A stretch of DNA of 64,000 nucleotides, taken from assembly GCA_003452935.1 (NCBI GenBank), contig DMMY01000027.1:189851-253850 (forward strand), read 5' to 3'. The notes under the pieces were generated by a model. It saw nothing but the letters and a program-made list of their open reading frames with translations. It was not told the DNA's origin and made no database searches. Position numbers and translations under genes: made by a program. Shown one piece after another: positions 10,101 to 16,897 of this stretch (position 1 is its first letter; each line of letters starts with the position of its first letter). This DNA is from Elusimicrobiota bacterium. GTDB taxonomy: Bacteria > Elusimicrobiota > Elusimicrobia > UBA1565 > UBA9628.

Positions 10101-13100
10101 CTTCTCCGACACCACGGACAAGAGAGCGTTCATCACCGAACCGACGGGCGGCAGCGGCTCAGGAGACTTTTTCGCGGGCTCGGATACGCGCGCTGGTTGA
10201 GGCAGAGGGACTTCTGCGCCGCGCCCCACGGATGATCCTTGCTGCTGCTCGATCAACGCTTGGAACGAAGCCTGGATCGCGGCCTGACCTTCCAGGAACT
10301 TGGCATGAAGCAGGGCGGTCTGCTCCTGAAGCTTCTGCAAGGCGATCATGCTGTCTTGCGCCGCTTGAACGAACTCGCCGCCGTAAGGCGGCGAGTCTGC
10401 CCGCCCCCCTTGAGGGGGGCGGACATTCCGTTGGGGGAGCGAATCGTTGTTCTGTCTCTTCGCCCGATAATTCGCTCCGCTCAACATCACGCCGAATTTC
10501 GGCTTCTTGCGCTGGGCCAGATGGCGCACAGCCTCCACCCCGCCCTGCCAGAGGCCGAGCTTGACCGGATAGCCCAGTGAGGCTAGTCGGGCCAATACGC
10601 GGCCCAAGTCCGCGACGCCGCAGCGCCGGCCTGACGAGGAATCCAGAGCCAGGGCCTCATGGTCCCGGCCCTTGAGAATGGCGTGGACCAAGCCCGTCAC
10701 CTTGTTGCCCGGGCCGGCTTCGAGATAAGTGCGCACGCCGGCCGAATGCATGTTTTCCACGAGTCCCACGAATTCGACCGGCGAGGCGAGCTGGCCGGCC
10801 AGGATGTCGCAGGCGGCCTGGCATATGTCCGGATAAAGTCCCGCGGTCTTGTTGGAGTAGACCGGGATGTCGGCCTTGCGCAGCCCGATTTTCTTGAGCG
10901 CGGTGCGGAAGGCTTTTTGAGCGCCCTCGACCAGAGGGCTGTGGAACGCGGCCGAGACCTGCAATTCAACGCAGCGCAGCCGGCGCTTTTCAAAGGCCTC
11001 GGAGGCGCGGCGGATTTCTTCCCTGCGGCCGGAGAGGACCGACTGCATGGGCGCGTTCTTGTTGGCGATCACGAGATCCAGCTTGTCTTCCCGGATAACG
11101 GTCTCGATGTCCGCCAGCGGCGCGGACACGGCCAGCATGCTGCCGCCGTCGCCCCCGGCCTCGGCCATGACCTTGCCGCGCAGGGCCGAAAGCTGATGCA
11201 GAACCTTCTCATCGTAGCGGCCCGCGGCGCAAAGCGCCACAAGCTCGCCGTAGGAATGTCCGGCCAAGGCATCCGGGACAACGTTGAAGTCCGCCAGGAC
11301 CCGATAAGCGCCGCAGCTCACGGCGCCTAAGGCGGGCTGGGCAATGCGCGTGTCGCGCAAAGCCGCTTCGCGACGCTTGCGGCCCTCGGGGCTGAAATCC
11401 GCGCGAGGGTAGACGAAGTCGCCCAGGCGCCGCTCTCCGTCGAACTCCGCTTCGGCGGCGCCAAAGGCCTCGAACGCCTGGGGAAAATGGCAGACCAGGT
11501 CCCGTCCCATGCCCACATACTGAGAGCCCTGTCCCGGGAACAGCACGGCCAGCTTGCCCGGCTTTCCCGTCCCGAAATAAACGCCCTCAGGCATGCCCGC
11601 GCCGTCCGGCCGATTCAAGGCTTGCAAAGCCGCGGCCGCGGTTGCCTTGATATCCGTGCGGCCTTTCTCAATAAGCCAGCACAGGCGCTCCCGAGCCGCC
11701 GCGTCAAAACCGGATCGGGAGTTGGCGGCCTTGACCCGGACCTCGTCCCAGGAAAAGTCCCCCTGCCAGCCGGCCAGAGCCTTGCGAAGCGGCTCCCGAT
11801 CCGGGCCCGAGAAAGCCGCTATCTGAGTCTCTCCGTCCCAATCCGCCTCGACTTTCGACGGCTGATACTCCTCGAGCGCCACGTGGAAATTGCTGCCGCC
11901 GAAACCCAATGCGCTGACCGCGGCGCGGCGGGGATGGCCGCGCTCGAGCCAAGGCCGCTTGTCCGCGTTAACGTAAAAAGGCGAATCCGGGGAGCCGAGA
12001 GGCTTGATGGGCTCTGAGACCTTGATGGTCGCGGGCAAGACCTTGTGATGCAAGGCCAGGGCGGCCTTGATGACGCCGGCGGCTCCGGCCGCGGCCTTGG
12101 TGTGGCCGATCATGGACTTGACCGATCCCAAAGCGCACCAAGGCGCCGTTGCCCTTGGCGCGCTCGCGCGGCTTTCATTAAAGACCTCGGTCAGGGCCTC
12201 GACCTCGGTCGCGTCTCCGACCGTGGTCCCCGTGCCGTGGGCCTCAACGAGCCCGATCGTGTCCGGCCCGAAGCCCGCGGTCTCATAAGCCGCGCGCAAG
12301 GCCTTGACCTGGCCCTCGGCGCTCGGCGCGTAAATGGCCTTGCCCCGGCCGTCGGAGGATGAGCCCAGGCCCTTGATGACCGCGTAAATCTTGTCCTTGT
12401 CGCGCTCAGCCTCATCCAAGCGCTTGAGCACGAGCATCCCCAAGCCCTCGCCCAACATCGTGCCGTCGGCCTTGGCGTCGAAAGGCCGGATGTCTCCGGT
12501 CGGGGAAAGCGCCGGGGTCTTGCTGAAGCACATGAACATGAAGATGTCGTTGAAGCAGTCCGCGCCGCCCGTGACCACCATGGAGGCCCGTTTGGCCGAG
12601 AGCTCGAGAGCCGCCAGGTTCAAGGCCGAAAGCGAGCTGGCGCAGGCGGCGTCGACCACGCAGTTGGTGCCGCCCAGGTTGTAGCGGTTGGCGATGCGGC
12701 CGGCCACCACGTTGCCCAGAAGGCCCGGGAAGGAGCCCTCCTGCCAGGGCACGTAGCCTTCCTTGATGCGCTCCACGACGCGGCGCGCCTGCTCTTCCGG
12801 CACCCCGGCCTCGGCCAGGGCCCTGCTCCAGATGGGCTGGCCCAGCCGCGCGCCCAAGGGGATGACGAGCTGCAGGGTGCCGGTCACGCCCAGGATCACG
12901 CTCACCCGCGAACGGTCGAACTCCCGGTCCGGGCCGTAGCCCGCGTCGCGCAGGGCCATGCCGGCCGCGACCAGGCCCAGGAGCTGGGCGCTGTCCGTGG
13001 CCTCGATGGCGTTGGGCGCGATGCCGAACTCGCCCGGGTCGAACTCCACGGGCTTGAGAAAACCGCCGCGCTGGGCGTAGGTCAGGTCCGGCTTCTTCGG

Positions 13101-13277
13101 ATCCTGGTCGAAATAATCCTCCGGGGACCAATGGCTTGAAGGGATGGGGGTTATGGCGTCCTTGCCGCGCTTGATGTTGCTCCAGTACTCCTCGAGATCG
13201 GCCGCCTGGGGAAACATGCATCCGATTCCCACGATGGCGACGGGCCCGAGGGTTTGCGAAAATTCCTCTTTTTTCAT
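7182..13277 (-). CDS. pfaA: PfaA-like polyunsaturated fatty acid synthase subunit (KS-AT-ACP-ACP-KR-DH)
   Basis: A 2,031-residue multidomain enzyme. Ketosynthase residues 10-460 with Cys212 in DAACASSL and EAHGTGTT; acyltransferase with FPGQGSQYVGMG and Ser675 in GHSYGE; a Gln-rich linker near 960-1010; two ACPs with LGIDSIKR (phosphopantetheine Ser1081 and Ser1175); ketoreductase with NADP motif GGARGVT near 1463 and YAMANE near 1648; C-terminal product-template/DH-like domain with HVINGVPVLP near 1766. LGIDSIKR ACPs followed by KR and DH are typical of PfaA, which elongates and reduces the growing chain with PfaC and PfaD. Two ACPs is low for this family (usually four or more). A palindromic element is inserted in frame in the AT-ACP linker. 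SD-like AGAGGA precedes the ATG, 12 bp after the pfaD stop. No phosphopantetheinyl transferase is visible in the window. Confidence 0.93.
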   Translation of the reverse strand: MKKEEFSQTLGPVAIVGIGCMFPQAADLEEYWSNIKRGKDAITPIPSSHWSPEDYFDQDPKKPDLTYAQRGGFLKPVEFDPGEFGIAPNAIEATDSAQLLGLVAAGMALRDAGYGPDREFDRSRVSVILGVTGTLQLVIPLGARLGQPIWSRALAEAGVPEEQARRVVERIKEGYVPWQEGSFPGLLGNVVAGRIANRYNLGGTNCVVDAACASSLSALNLAALELSAKRASMVVTGGADCFNDIFMFMCFSKTPALSPTGDIRPFDAKADGTMLGEGLGMLVLKRLDEAERDKDKIYAVIKGLGSSSDGRGKAIYAPSAEGQVKALRAAYETAGFGPDTIGLVEAHGTGTTVGDATEVEALTEVFNESRASAPRATAPWCALGSVKSMIGHTKAAAGAAGVIKAALALHHKVLPATIKVSEPIKPLGSPDSPFYVNADKRPWLERGHPRRAAVSALGFGGSNFHVALEEYQPSKVEADWDGETQIAAFSGPDREPLRKALAGWQGDFSWDEVRVKAANSRSGFDAAARERLCWLIEKGRTDIKATAAAALQALNRPDGAGMPEGVYFGTGKPGKLAVLFPGQGSQYVGMGRDLVCHFPQAFEAFGAAEAEFDGERRLGDFVYPRADFSPEGRKRREAALRDTRIAQPALGAVSCGAYRVLADFNVVPDALAGHSYGELVALCAAGRYDEKVLHQLSALRGKVMAEAGGDGGSMLAVSAPLADIETVIREDKLDLVIANKNAPMQSVLSGRREEIRRASEAFEKRRLRCVELQVSAAFHSPLVEGAQKAFRTALKKIGLRKADIPVYSNKTAGLYPDICQAACDILAGQLASPVEFVGLVENMHSAGVRTYLEAGPGNKVTGLVHAILKGRDHEALALDSSSGRRCGVADLGRVLARLASLGYPVKLGLWQGGVEAVRHLAQRKKPKFGVMLSGANYRAKRQNNDSLPQRNVRPPQGGRADSPPYGGEFVQAAQDSMIALQKLQEQTALLHAKFLEGQAAIQASFQALIEQQQGSSVGRGAEVPLPQPARVSEPAKKSPEPLPPVGSVMNALLSVVSEKTGYPAESLNPDMDLESDLGIDSIKRVEILSAIGEKLPRAPKVKPEHLGTLRTLRRIAGYLSQGAAPNGDAHVQAAGRDGLPSAAAVLTAVVSEKTGYPAESLNPDMDLESDLGIDSIKRVEILSAIGEKLPQAPKVKPEHLGALRTLRQIAAYLSQESEPSVPAAIPPAASPEPAKPGVLTRGVLRSVDRGLGAEEVRPKRELPFWIVDDHSGLSQALAENLEGRGYRPRLVDLQELGGLEAPSALAGLVIAAPKKHLEPGHLWDEASEEFLGKAFALARLAAPALRRAGQEGGAAFATVCRLDGAFGLSGLKNEQDPVLGGLSGLSKTALHEWPEVSCKALDVAAGWDDSVSVAEALACELFVRGPIEVGLAESGRKVLELEEVPQPEPATAPLKPGDTVLVVGGARGVTAQAALALARSCRANVALVGRSPIPEPEEAWLKDCRGDADVKKAVLGRFPGKSLKDAGEMCRRVLAAREIRGQLARLQATGVRSLYLQADVLDASAAADAVSRAARELGPVRGLVFGAGVLADKLIADKTQEQFDSVLRTKVVGLRHLLEALDPGQLKVLALYSSSTARFGRAGQSDYAMANEALNKAARLLARRHGGCRVVSFNWGPWDGGMVNDSLRRLFASEGVGVIGLEEGGMFLEQELFRDNRAIEVVVVAKTGRTAAAQELRSSQAPAVLPSPETTFERRLSLEDFPFLISHVINGVPVLPLAFIAEWLAHAALHDNPGLLFAGFDALRVYKGVLLREPGYPVALLSSKAARRDGTYSVKTELRGGKDSVLHASAEIILAQRLAAAPVPLEKFPLKPYPKTIEQCYRDVLFHGPDMRGVLSVAGFSNEGIVLNAAAGLPPRNWMRRPWRDAWLADPMALDAVFQGMILWTCEALAAPSLPSFIGRYRQFQSVYPGTGCQIRAKARKAADGLAAADIDIQDHAGALVARLEGYECTADKSLSAAFRRNQAGVAPVEG
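9635..10117 (-). repeat. Near-identical tandem ACP-coding repeats in pfaA
   Basis: Two copies of about 201 bp at 9635-9835 and 9917-10117, offset by exactly 282 bp (94 codons), each encode one ACP domain. They differ at only a few positions (for example CTTGCGGC versus CTCGCGGC), which suggests recent duplication or gene conversion. Confidence 0.9.
10373..10437 (-). repeat. Double-hairpin interspersed element, copy 2 (inside pfaA)
   Basis: Read on the minus strand it has the same order as copy 1: CTCCCCCAACGGAA, a 9-bp C6/G6 stem with TCAA loop (10401-10409 with 10414-10422), then a 10-bp stem with TTAC loop (10373-10382 with 10387-10396). Its orientation relative to the gene is opposite to that of the pfaC copy, yet the reading frame is kept. 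It sits in the AT-ACP linker. Confidence 0.8.
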
Positions 13278-13289
13278 GAATCCTCTGTC

Positions 13290-14789
13290 TCAGGACAACA
13301 ATTGACGCAGCTCTTCCAGCCGTTGCGGCGCGAAATGAGCGGCTTGATGATTGACGGCCACGCCCTGGCAGCGCAGGGCGTGCACGCGGGAAAGATAAGA
13401 AGCCCCGGCAAGCAGGTTGAGCGCGACCACGGCCACGCGCCGCTCCTGGGCCGGCTCCAGGAAGCTGCCCTTGGCCCATTCATTGAACGCGCCCATGCCC
13501 GGCCCGCACCAAACCTGATAGTCCATCTTTCGGGAAGGCTCACCCGAATTGGCCCAGCGCGAGGCCTGGCCCAGGTACCAGCGGAACACCAGAGCCATCT
13601 TGTGCTTGGGGTCGCGCTCCCCCCTTTCGGCCTGGGCGGGATCGCGCTTTAGAAAGTACTCGCGCGTCCGGCGCCAGATATCCTCGCAAGGCGCGCGGAA
13701 ATAGTCGCGCTCCAGGGCCGCGCGCTGGGGCGCCGGGATTTCGTCAAGGCTGTTGAAAGCCTTGTAAACCTCGTAAAGCTTGCCCGCGCGCATGGCGAAC
13801 ATGGTGCCGCGCTTGAGCACCTGGACCTTGACTCCCAGCTCGAACATGTCCGCGGCCGGAGCCATGGCCACGTCCGCCCCGTCCGCCTCGCAGAGCATCC
13901 GGCGAACCAGGTCCGAGGTTCCGGATTCCACGCAGGCCTGGTTGATGGAGCCGGTCATGACATAGGCCGCTCCCATGGCGAAAGCCGCGGCGGCCGAGGC
14001 CGGCGTGGCGATGCCGCCGGCCGCGCCCACGCGGACCGGACGGGTATAGCGATATTTCTCCTGAAGACGGTCGCGCAAAGCGATCATGGTGGGCAGGAGC
14101 GTGATGGCGGGCCGGTTGTCCGTGTGCCCGCCGCTGTCCGCCTCGGCCGTCACGTCGTCGGCCATGGACACGGTCTCGGCCATGCGGGCCTGCTCCTCGG
14201 TGATATCGCCTTGGGCCAAGAGCTCGCGCAAGGCCTTTTCCGGAGGAGGAGACATGAAACGGGACGCGACTTCCACGCGCGAGACCTTGGCCGCGACGCG
14301 GTTGCGGACCGCGATTTCTCCGGAAGGCAGGCGCTCGAGGCCTTTGACTCGGAAGCGGACCAAGGGCAGGGAGAGGTCCAGGTAGGCTGAAGCTTCGATG
14401 AGCCTGACCTGGCGGCGCAGATACAAGTCCACGAGCTCGGCTTCGAGCCTCGGCTCGTTGGGGCTGTTGATGAGGTTGAATCCGATGGCCAGGCCTTGGG
14501 ACTGGGCTACGGCGTCCTCGACCTGTTCTGGCGCAAGCCCGGCCGAGCCGAAAAAACCCAGCATGCCTTCCTTGGCCAATGCCTGGGCCATGCGCAAGGA
14601 AGCGATGCCGTTGGCCATGGAGCCGCCCGCGTAGGCGTACTTGAGGCCGTGGGCCTTAACAAACTCGGGGTCGCCCAGGTTCTCCGGCCGGCAGGCAGGC
14701 GCGACGGCGGAGCCGATAGGGAGAGTTTCCCCCAGGCGAAGGAGGGATTCCTGGAGGGTATCCAGGGAATGAGTCAAGCCCGGCTCCAC
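13290..14789 (-). CDS. pfaD: PfaD-like enoyl reductase (trans-acting, nitronate monooxygenase fold)
   Basis: A 499-residue FMN-binding TIM-barrel protein of the PfaD/2-nitropropane dioxygenase family, the stand-alone enoyl reductase of Pfa synthases. Seen: the family N-terminus YAYAGGSMANGIAS near residue 50, EADSGGHTDNRP near 225, the FMN phosphate-binding region VRVGAAGGIATPASAAAAF, and GAAYVMTGSINQACVESGTS. The C-terminal part (VFRWYLGQASRWANSG) is typical of PfaD. It is the first gene of the operon, as in myxobacterial pfa clusters; in marine gammaproteobacteria pfaD is last. The GTG start has no clear Shine-Dalgarno sequence. An ATG at 14806 is out of frame, so the exact start is uncertain. 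Confidence 0.92.
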   Translation of the reverse strand: MEPGLTHSLDTLQESLLRLGETLPIGSAVAPACRPENLGDPEFVKAHGLKYAYAGGSMANGIASLRMAQALAKEGMLGFFGSAGLAPEQVEDAVAQSQGLAIGFNLINSPNEPRLEAELVDLYLRRQVRLIEASAYLDLSLPLVRFRVKGLERLPSGEIAVRNRVAAKVSRVEVASRFMSPPPEKALRELLAQGDITEEQARMAETVSMADDVTAEADSGGHTDNRPAITLLPTMIALRDRLQEKYRYTRPVRVGAAGGIATPASAAAAFAMGAAYVMTGSINQACVESGTSDLVRRMLCEADGADVAMAPAADMFELGVKVQVLKRGTMFAMRAGKLYEVYKAFNSLDEIPAPQRAALERDYFRAPCEDIWRRTREYFLKRDPAQAERGERDPKHKMALVFRWYLGQASRWANSGEPSRKMDYQVWCGPGMGAFNEWAKGSFLEPAQERRVAVVALNLLAGASYLSRVHALRCQGVAVNHQAAHFAPQRLEELRQLLS

Positions 14790-14855
14790 TCGGCGATGGA
14801 GTTCATTTATTGAGAAAGGAGCGGCTGGACGCCGCCGTTCCTATCGAGAAACAAG

Positions 14856-14885
14856 ATTATACTCGTTGCGGCGGGGTCACTTCAA
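14856..14885 (-). promoter_or_regulatory. Sigma70-like promoter of the Pfa operon
   Basis: On the minus strand TTGAAG (14885-14880), an 18-bp spacer, then TATAAT (14861-14856). The start codon at 14789 implies a leader of about 60 nt, longer than at most transcription units here. The rest of the 14790-14974 gap shows nothing else recognisable. Confidence 0.6.
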
Positions 14886-14974
14886 TCGGCTTTTTCTAAG
14901 TTTCTTGGTCCTTGATACAGTCTTAATTTTTTCAAGGTCGCTTCACATAGGAGCCCCTTAGAAATCCGCCGAAT

Positions 14975-15484
14975 CTAGGGATGAAATCCGATCCTGGGTT
15001 TCGGGTCCTCAGCAGGAGGAATCATAAGCCGGCGAATAGCATCAAAGATCGCCTGAATTTCATCATCATGACCCTTTATCCGCCGCTCCAATTCCTCGAT
15101 TTTCCTCGCCACCTCGCGGTGCGTCGAAATGAGGTTCCTCAACTTGGTAAAAGTGCGCATGATCTGGACATTGACGATAATAGCGCGTCTGCTGTTCAAG
15201 GCACTCGAGAGCATGGCTACGCCGTTCTCCGTGAAGGCATAGGGAAGTACTCGCGAAAATTTCAGACCCGCGAGGTGGTCACAAATTGTGACCACCTCAG
15301 CGCGTTCTTTTCGAGTCAGCCGGAAAACAAAATCGCCGGGAAATCTTTCTTTGTTACGCTTGACCGCTTGGTTAAGGACCTTGGTGGGGACCCCATAGAG
15401 GTCGGCCAAATCGCGGTCTATCATCACCTTGAATCCGCGGATGATGAATATCCTGCGCTCGATGACTTCAGCCGGTATTCCCAT
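14975..15484 (-). CDS. ORF6N-domain DNA-binding protein
   Basis: A 169-residue protein whose first 90 residues match the ORF6N domain seen in phage and accessory DNA-binding proteins: IIRGFKVMIDRDLADLYGV, then VLNQAVKRNKERFPGDFVFR, then YAFTENGVAMLSSAL. The C-terminal 60 residues (EVARKIEELERRIKGHDDE) are predicted coiled coil. ORF6N proteins are usually of phage or mobile origin. Here it is a lone gene with no other phage genes around it, so its regulatory target is unknown. It lies downstream of and on the same strand as the SpoVG-like gene, separated by a strong hairpin. Confidence 0.85.
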   Translation of the reverse strand: MGIPAEVIERRIFIIRGFKVMIDRDLADLYGVPTKVLNQAVKRNKERFPGDFVFRLTRKERAEVVTICDHLAGLKFSRVLPYAFTENGVAMLSSALNSRRAIIVNVQIMRTFTKLRNLISTHREVARKIEELERRIKGHDDEIQAIFDAIRRLMIPPAEDPKPRIGFHP

Positions 15485-15500
15485 TATTCAGCAACGCCTC

Positions 15501-15540
15501 GCCAGGTTCCCCGGACCCGAAGGAATCCGGGGAACCTGGC
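15501..15540. terminator. Perfect 14-bp inverted repeat, possible terminator
   Basis: GCCAGGTTCCCCGG at 15501-15514 pairs with 15527-15540 across a 12-nt loop. It lies just after the stop of the SpoVG-like gene and before the ORF6N gene on the minus strand. No T tract follows, so it could equally be a small palindromic repeat. Confidence 0.45.
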
Positions 15541-15548
15541 CCCAGGCG

Positions 15549-15869
15549 TCAGGCCTTGGCCCCGGCCTCCTCGAAGGCCTTGAGAATCGACGCGGTCGCC
15601 AGCCGGTACGACTCGGCCGTTATGGGGAAGGCCACGTCGTAGAACTTCTTTTCCTCCCCCTTGCCGTTCCAGCGCCGGCTGGGAAAGGCCACGAACACCG
15701 CCTCCCCCCCGTCCTTGCCCACTTTCAGGATGCGGATGTCCCGGATGACGAACGCTCCTCCGATGACCAGTTCCGCAAAACCCAGTAGGTGCGCGCTGCC
15801 GAAAGCCATCGGCTCCCGCAAGACCCGGACCTTCGTCTCCAGACCCAGCATGTCTTTCTGCCGCTCCAT
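15549..15869 (-). CDS. SpoVG-family protein
   Basis: 106 residues. The centre, LGFAELVIGGAFVIRDIRIL followed by VFVAFPSRRWNGKG and YDVAFPITAES, matches the SpoVG pattern (FVVxDIKV, FVAMPSxK, DIxHPIxxE). SpoVG proteins are small nucleic-acid-binding regulators, known for sporulation and septation effects in Firmicutes but found widely in non-sporulating bacteria. The start is supported by a strong GGGAGGGGGG directly before the ATG. The first about 25 residues are longer than the usual SpoVG N-terminus. The targets cannot be judged from sequence. Confidence 0.8.
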   Translation of the reverse strand: MERQKDMLGLETKVRVLREPMAFGSAHLLGFAELVIGGAFVIRDIRILKVGKDGGEAVFVAFPSRRWNGKGEEKKFYDVAFPITAESYRLATASILKAFEEAGAKA

Positions 15870-15943
15870 CCCCCCTCCCTGCGCCGCAAGGTTGACGACC
15901 TCATGACAAGCATACGAGCCAGCCGTAAAAAAGTTCCATGCGG

Positions 15944-15972
15944 TTGCAACTGCGCTTGCGGGGTGCTACAAT
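15944..15972 (+). promoter_or_regulatory. Promoter of the OmpA-like gene
   Basis: TTGCAA (15944-15949), a 17-bp spacer and TACAAT (15967-15972). Transcription should begin about 6 nt before the ATG at 15985, so the mRNA has almost no leader. Confidence 0.6.
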
Positions 15973-15984
15973 GCTAATGCGAAA

Positions 15985-16866
15985 ATGCGACCACCGGGCG
16001 TGCGAAAGATCATCGGGATATCCCTAGGGCTCATGTTGGCGCCGCTCATTTTGGCCGCGCTGCTGCATGCCCAGGTTCCCATCGAGGATTTTCCCGGCGA
16101 GAGCAGACTCTCCTTAGCCGCCGAAGAAAATCCTGAAGTCGTAAGCGACCCCTTGAGCCCGCCGGTGACCTTCCGGATCAAGGAAGACGGTTTAAAAACT
16201 CTTCTCGCGGGAAGCGCGAACGAGGATTTCTTGGCGGACTTGCGCCAGTGGCAGATACAGATATTTAATTTCGACGAGGAAAAGGTCGCTTATATCCAAG
16301 GCTCGGGCCCGCCCTCATCGGACCGGATCGTCTGGAACGGCGCGGCCCGGGACGGGAGCCTATTACGGGATGGATTCTACACGGCCCGCCTGGTCTGGAC
16401 GGACTCCACGGGCGTCATGCAAAAAACCCCTTCCATCCAAGTGGGCCTGGTGACCTCGTCGGAACTCAAGAAGTTCCTCTCTCAACAGGTGAGCTTCGCT
16501 TACTCGGATAGCGGCTTGACCCTGCGCCTCGCGGAAACGCCGACCTTCGCCCCGGGGGCATGGAGCATACAACCGCAATCAATCGGGACGCTTAAGCAAA
16601 TATCGAAATTTCTGCAATGCTATCCCCGAAACCGCTTGACGGTCCAGGGACATGCGGATACAACCGGAACCAGCGGCGTGAACAAGCGCATATCCCTTTA
16701 CCGGGCCCGCGCCATCTATAGGTTCCTGTCCGAGCATGGCGTCGACCGGTCGCGCATGACCTATGAAGGGCGGGGCGCGGAGCAACCCATCGCGGACAAC
16801 GCCACCGCCCAGGGACGCGCCAGGAATCGTCGGGTGGATATCCTTCTGCACAAGGCCATGATCTAA
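15985..16866 (+). CDS. Exported OmpA-domain protein with FlgD-like Ig domain
   Basis: 293 residues. An N-terminal hydrophobic stretch (IIGISLGLMLAPLILAALLH) is a signal peptide or anchor. Residues about 65-150 have a FlgD Ig-like pattern (RIVWNGAARDGSLLRDGFYT). The C-terminal 110 residues are an OmpA/MotB peptidoglycan-binding domain: LTVQGHADTTGTSG, then NKRISLYRARAIYRFLSEHG, and the final ARNRRVDILL. The Asp and Arg residues that bind diaminopimelate in OmpA are recognisable (ADTTG, NRRVDI). It probably links an envelope component to the cell wall. It is a single-gene unit. Confidence 0.85.
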   Translation: MRPPGVRKIIGISLGLMLAPLILAALLHAQVPIEDFPGESRLSLAAEENPEVVSDPLSPPVTFRIKEDGLKTLLAGSANEDFLADLRQWQIQIFNFDEEKVAYIQGSGPPSSDRIVWNGAARDGSLLRDGFYTARLVWTDSTGVMQKTPSIQVGLVTSSELKKFLSQQVSFAYSDSGLTLRLAETPTFAPGAWSIQPQSIGTLKQISKFLQCYPRNRLTVQGHADTTGTSGVNKRISLYRARAIYRFLSEHGVDRSRMTYEGRGAEQPIADNATAQGRARNRRVDILLHKAMI

Positions 16867-16897
16867 CTCCCGCAACGGCAAGCCGCGCGGCGCCAGG

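Noticed and set aside
1..14789. Generic modular type I polyketide synthase
   Set aside because: LGIDSIKR ACPs, a CLF lacking Cys, FabA-like double dehydratases and a PfaD partner identify a Pfa-type iterative synthase.
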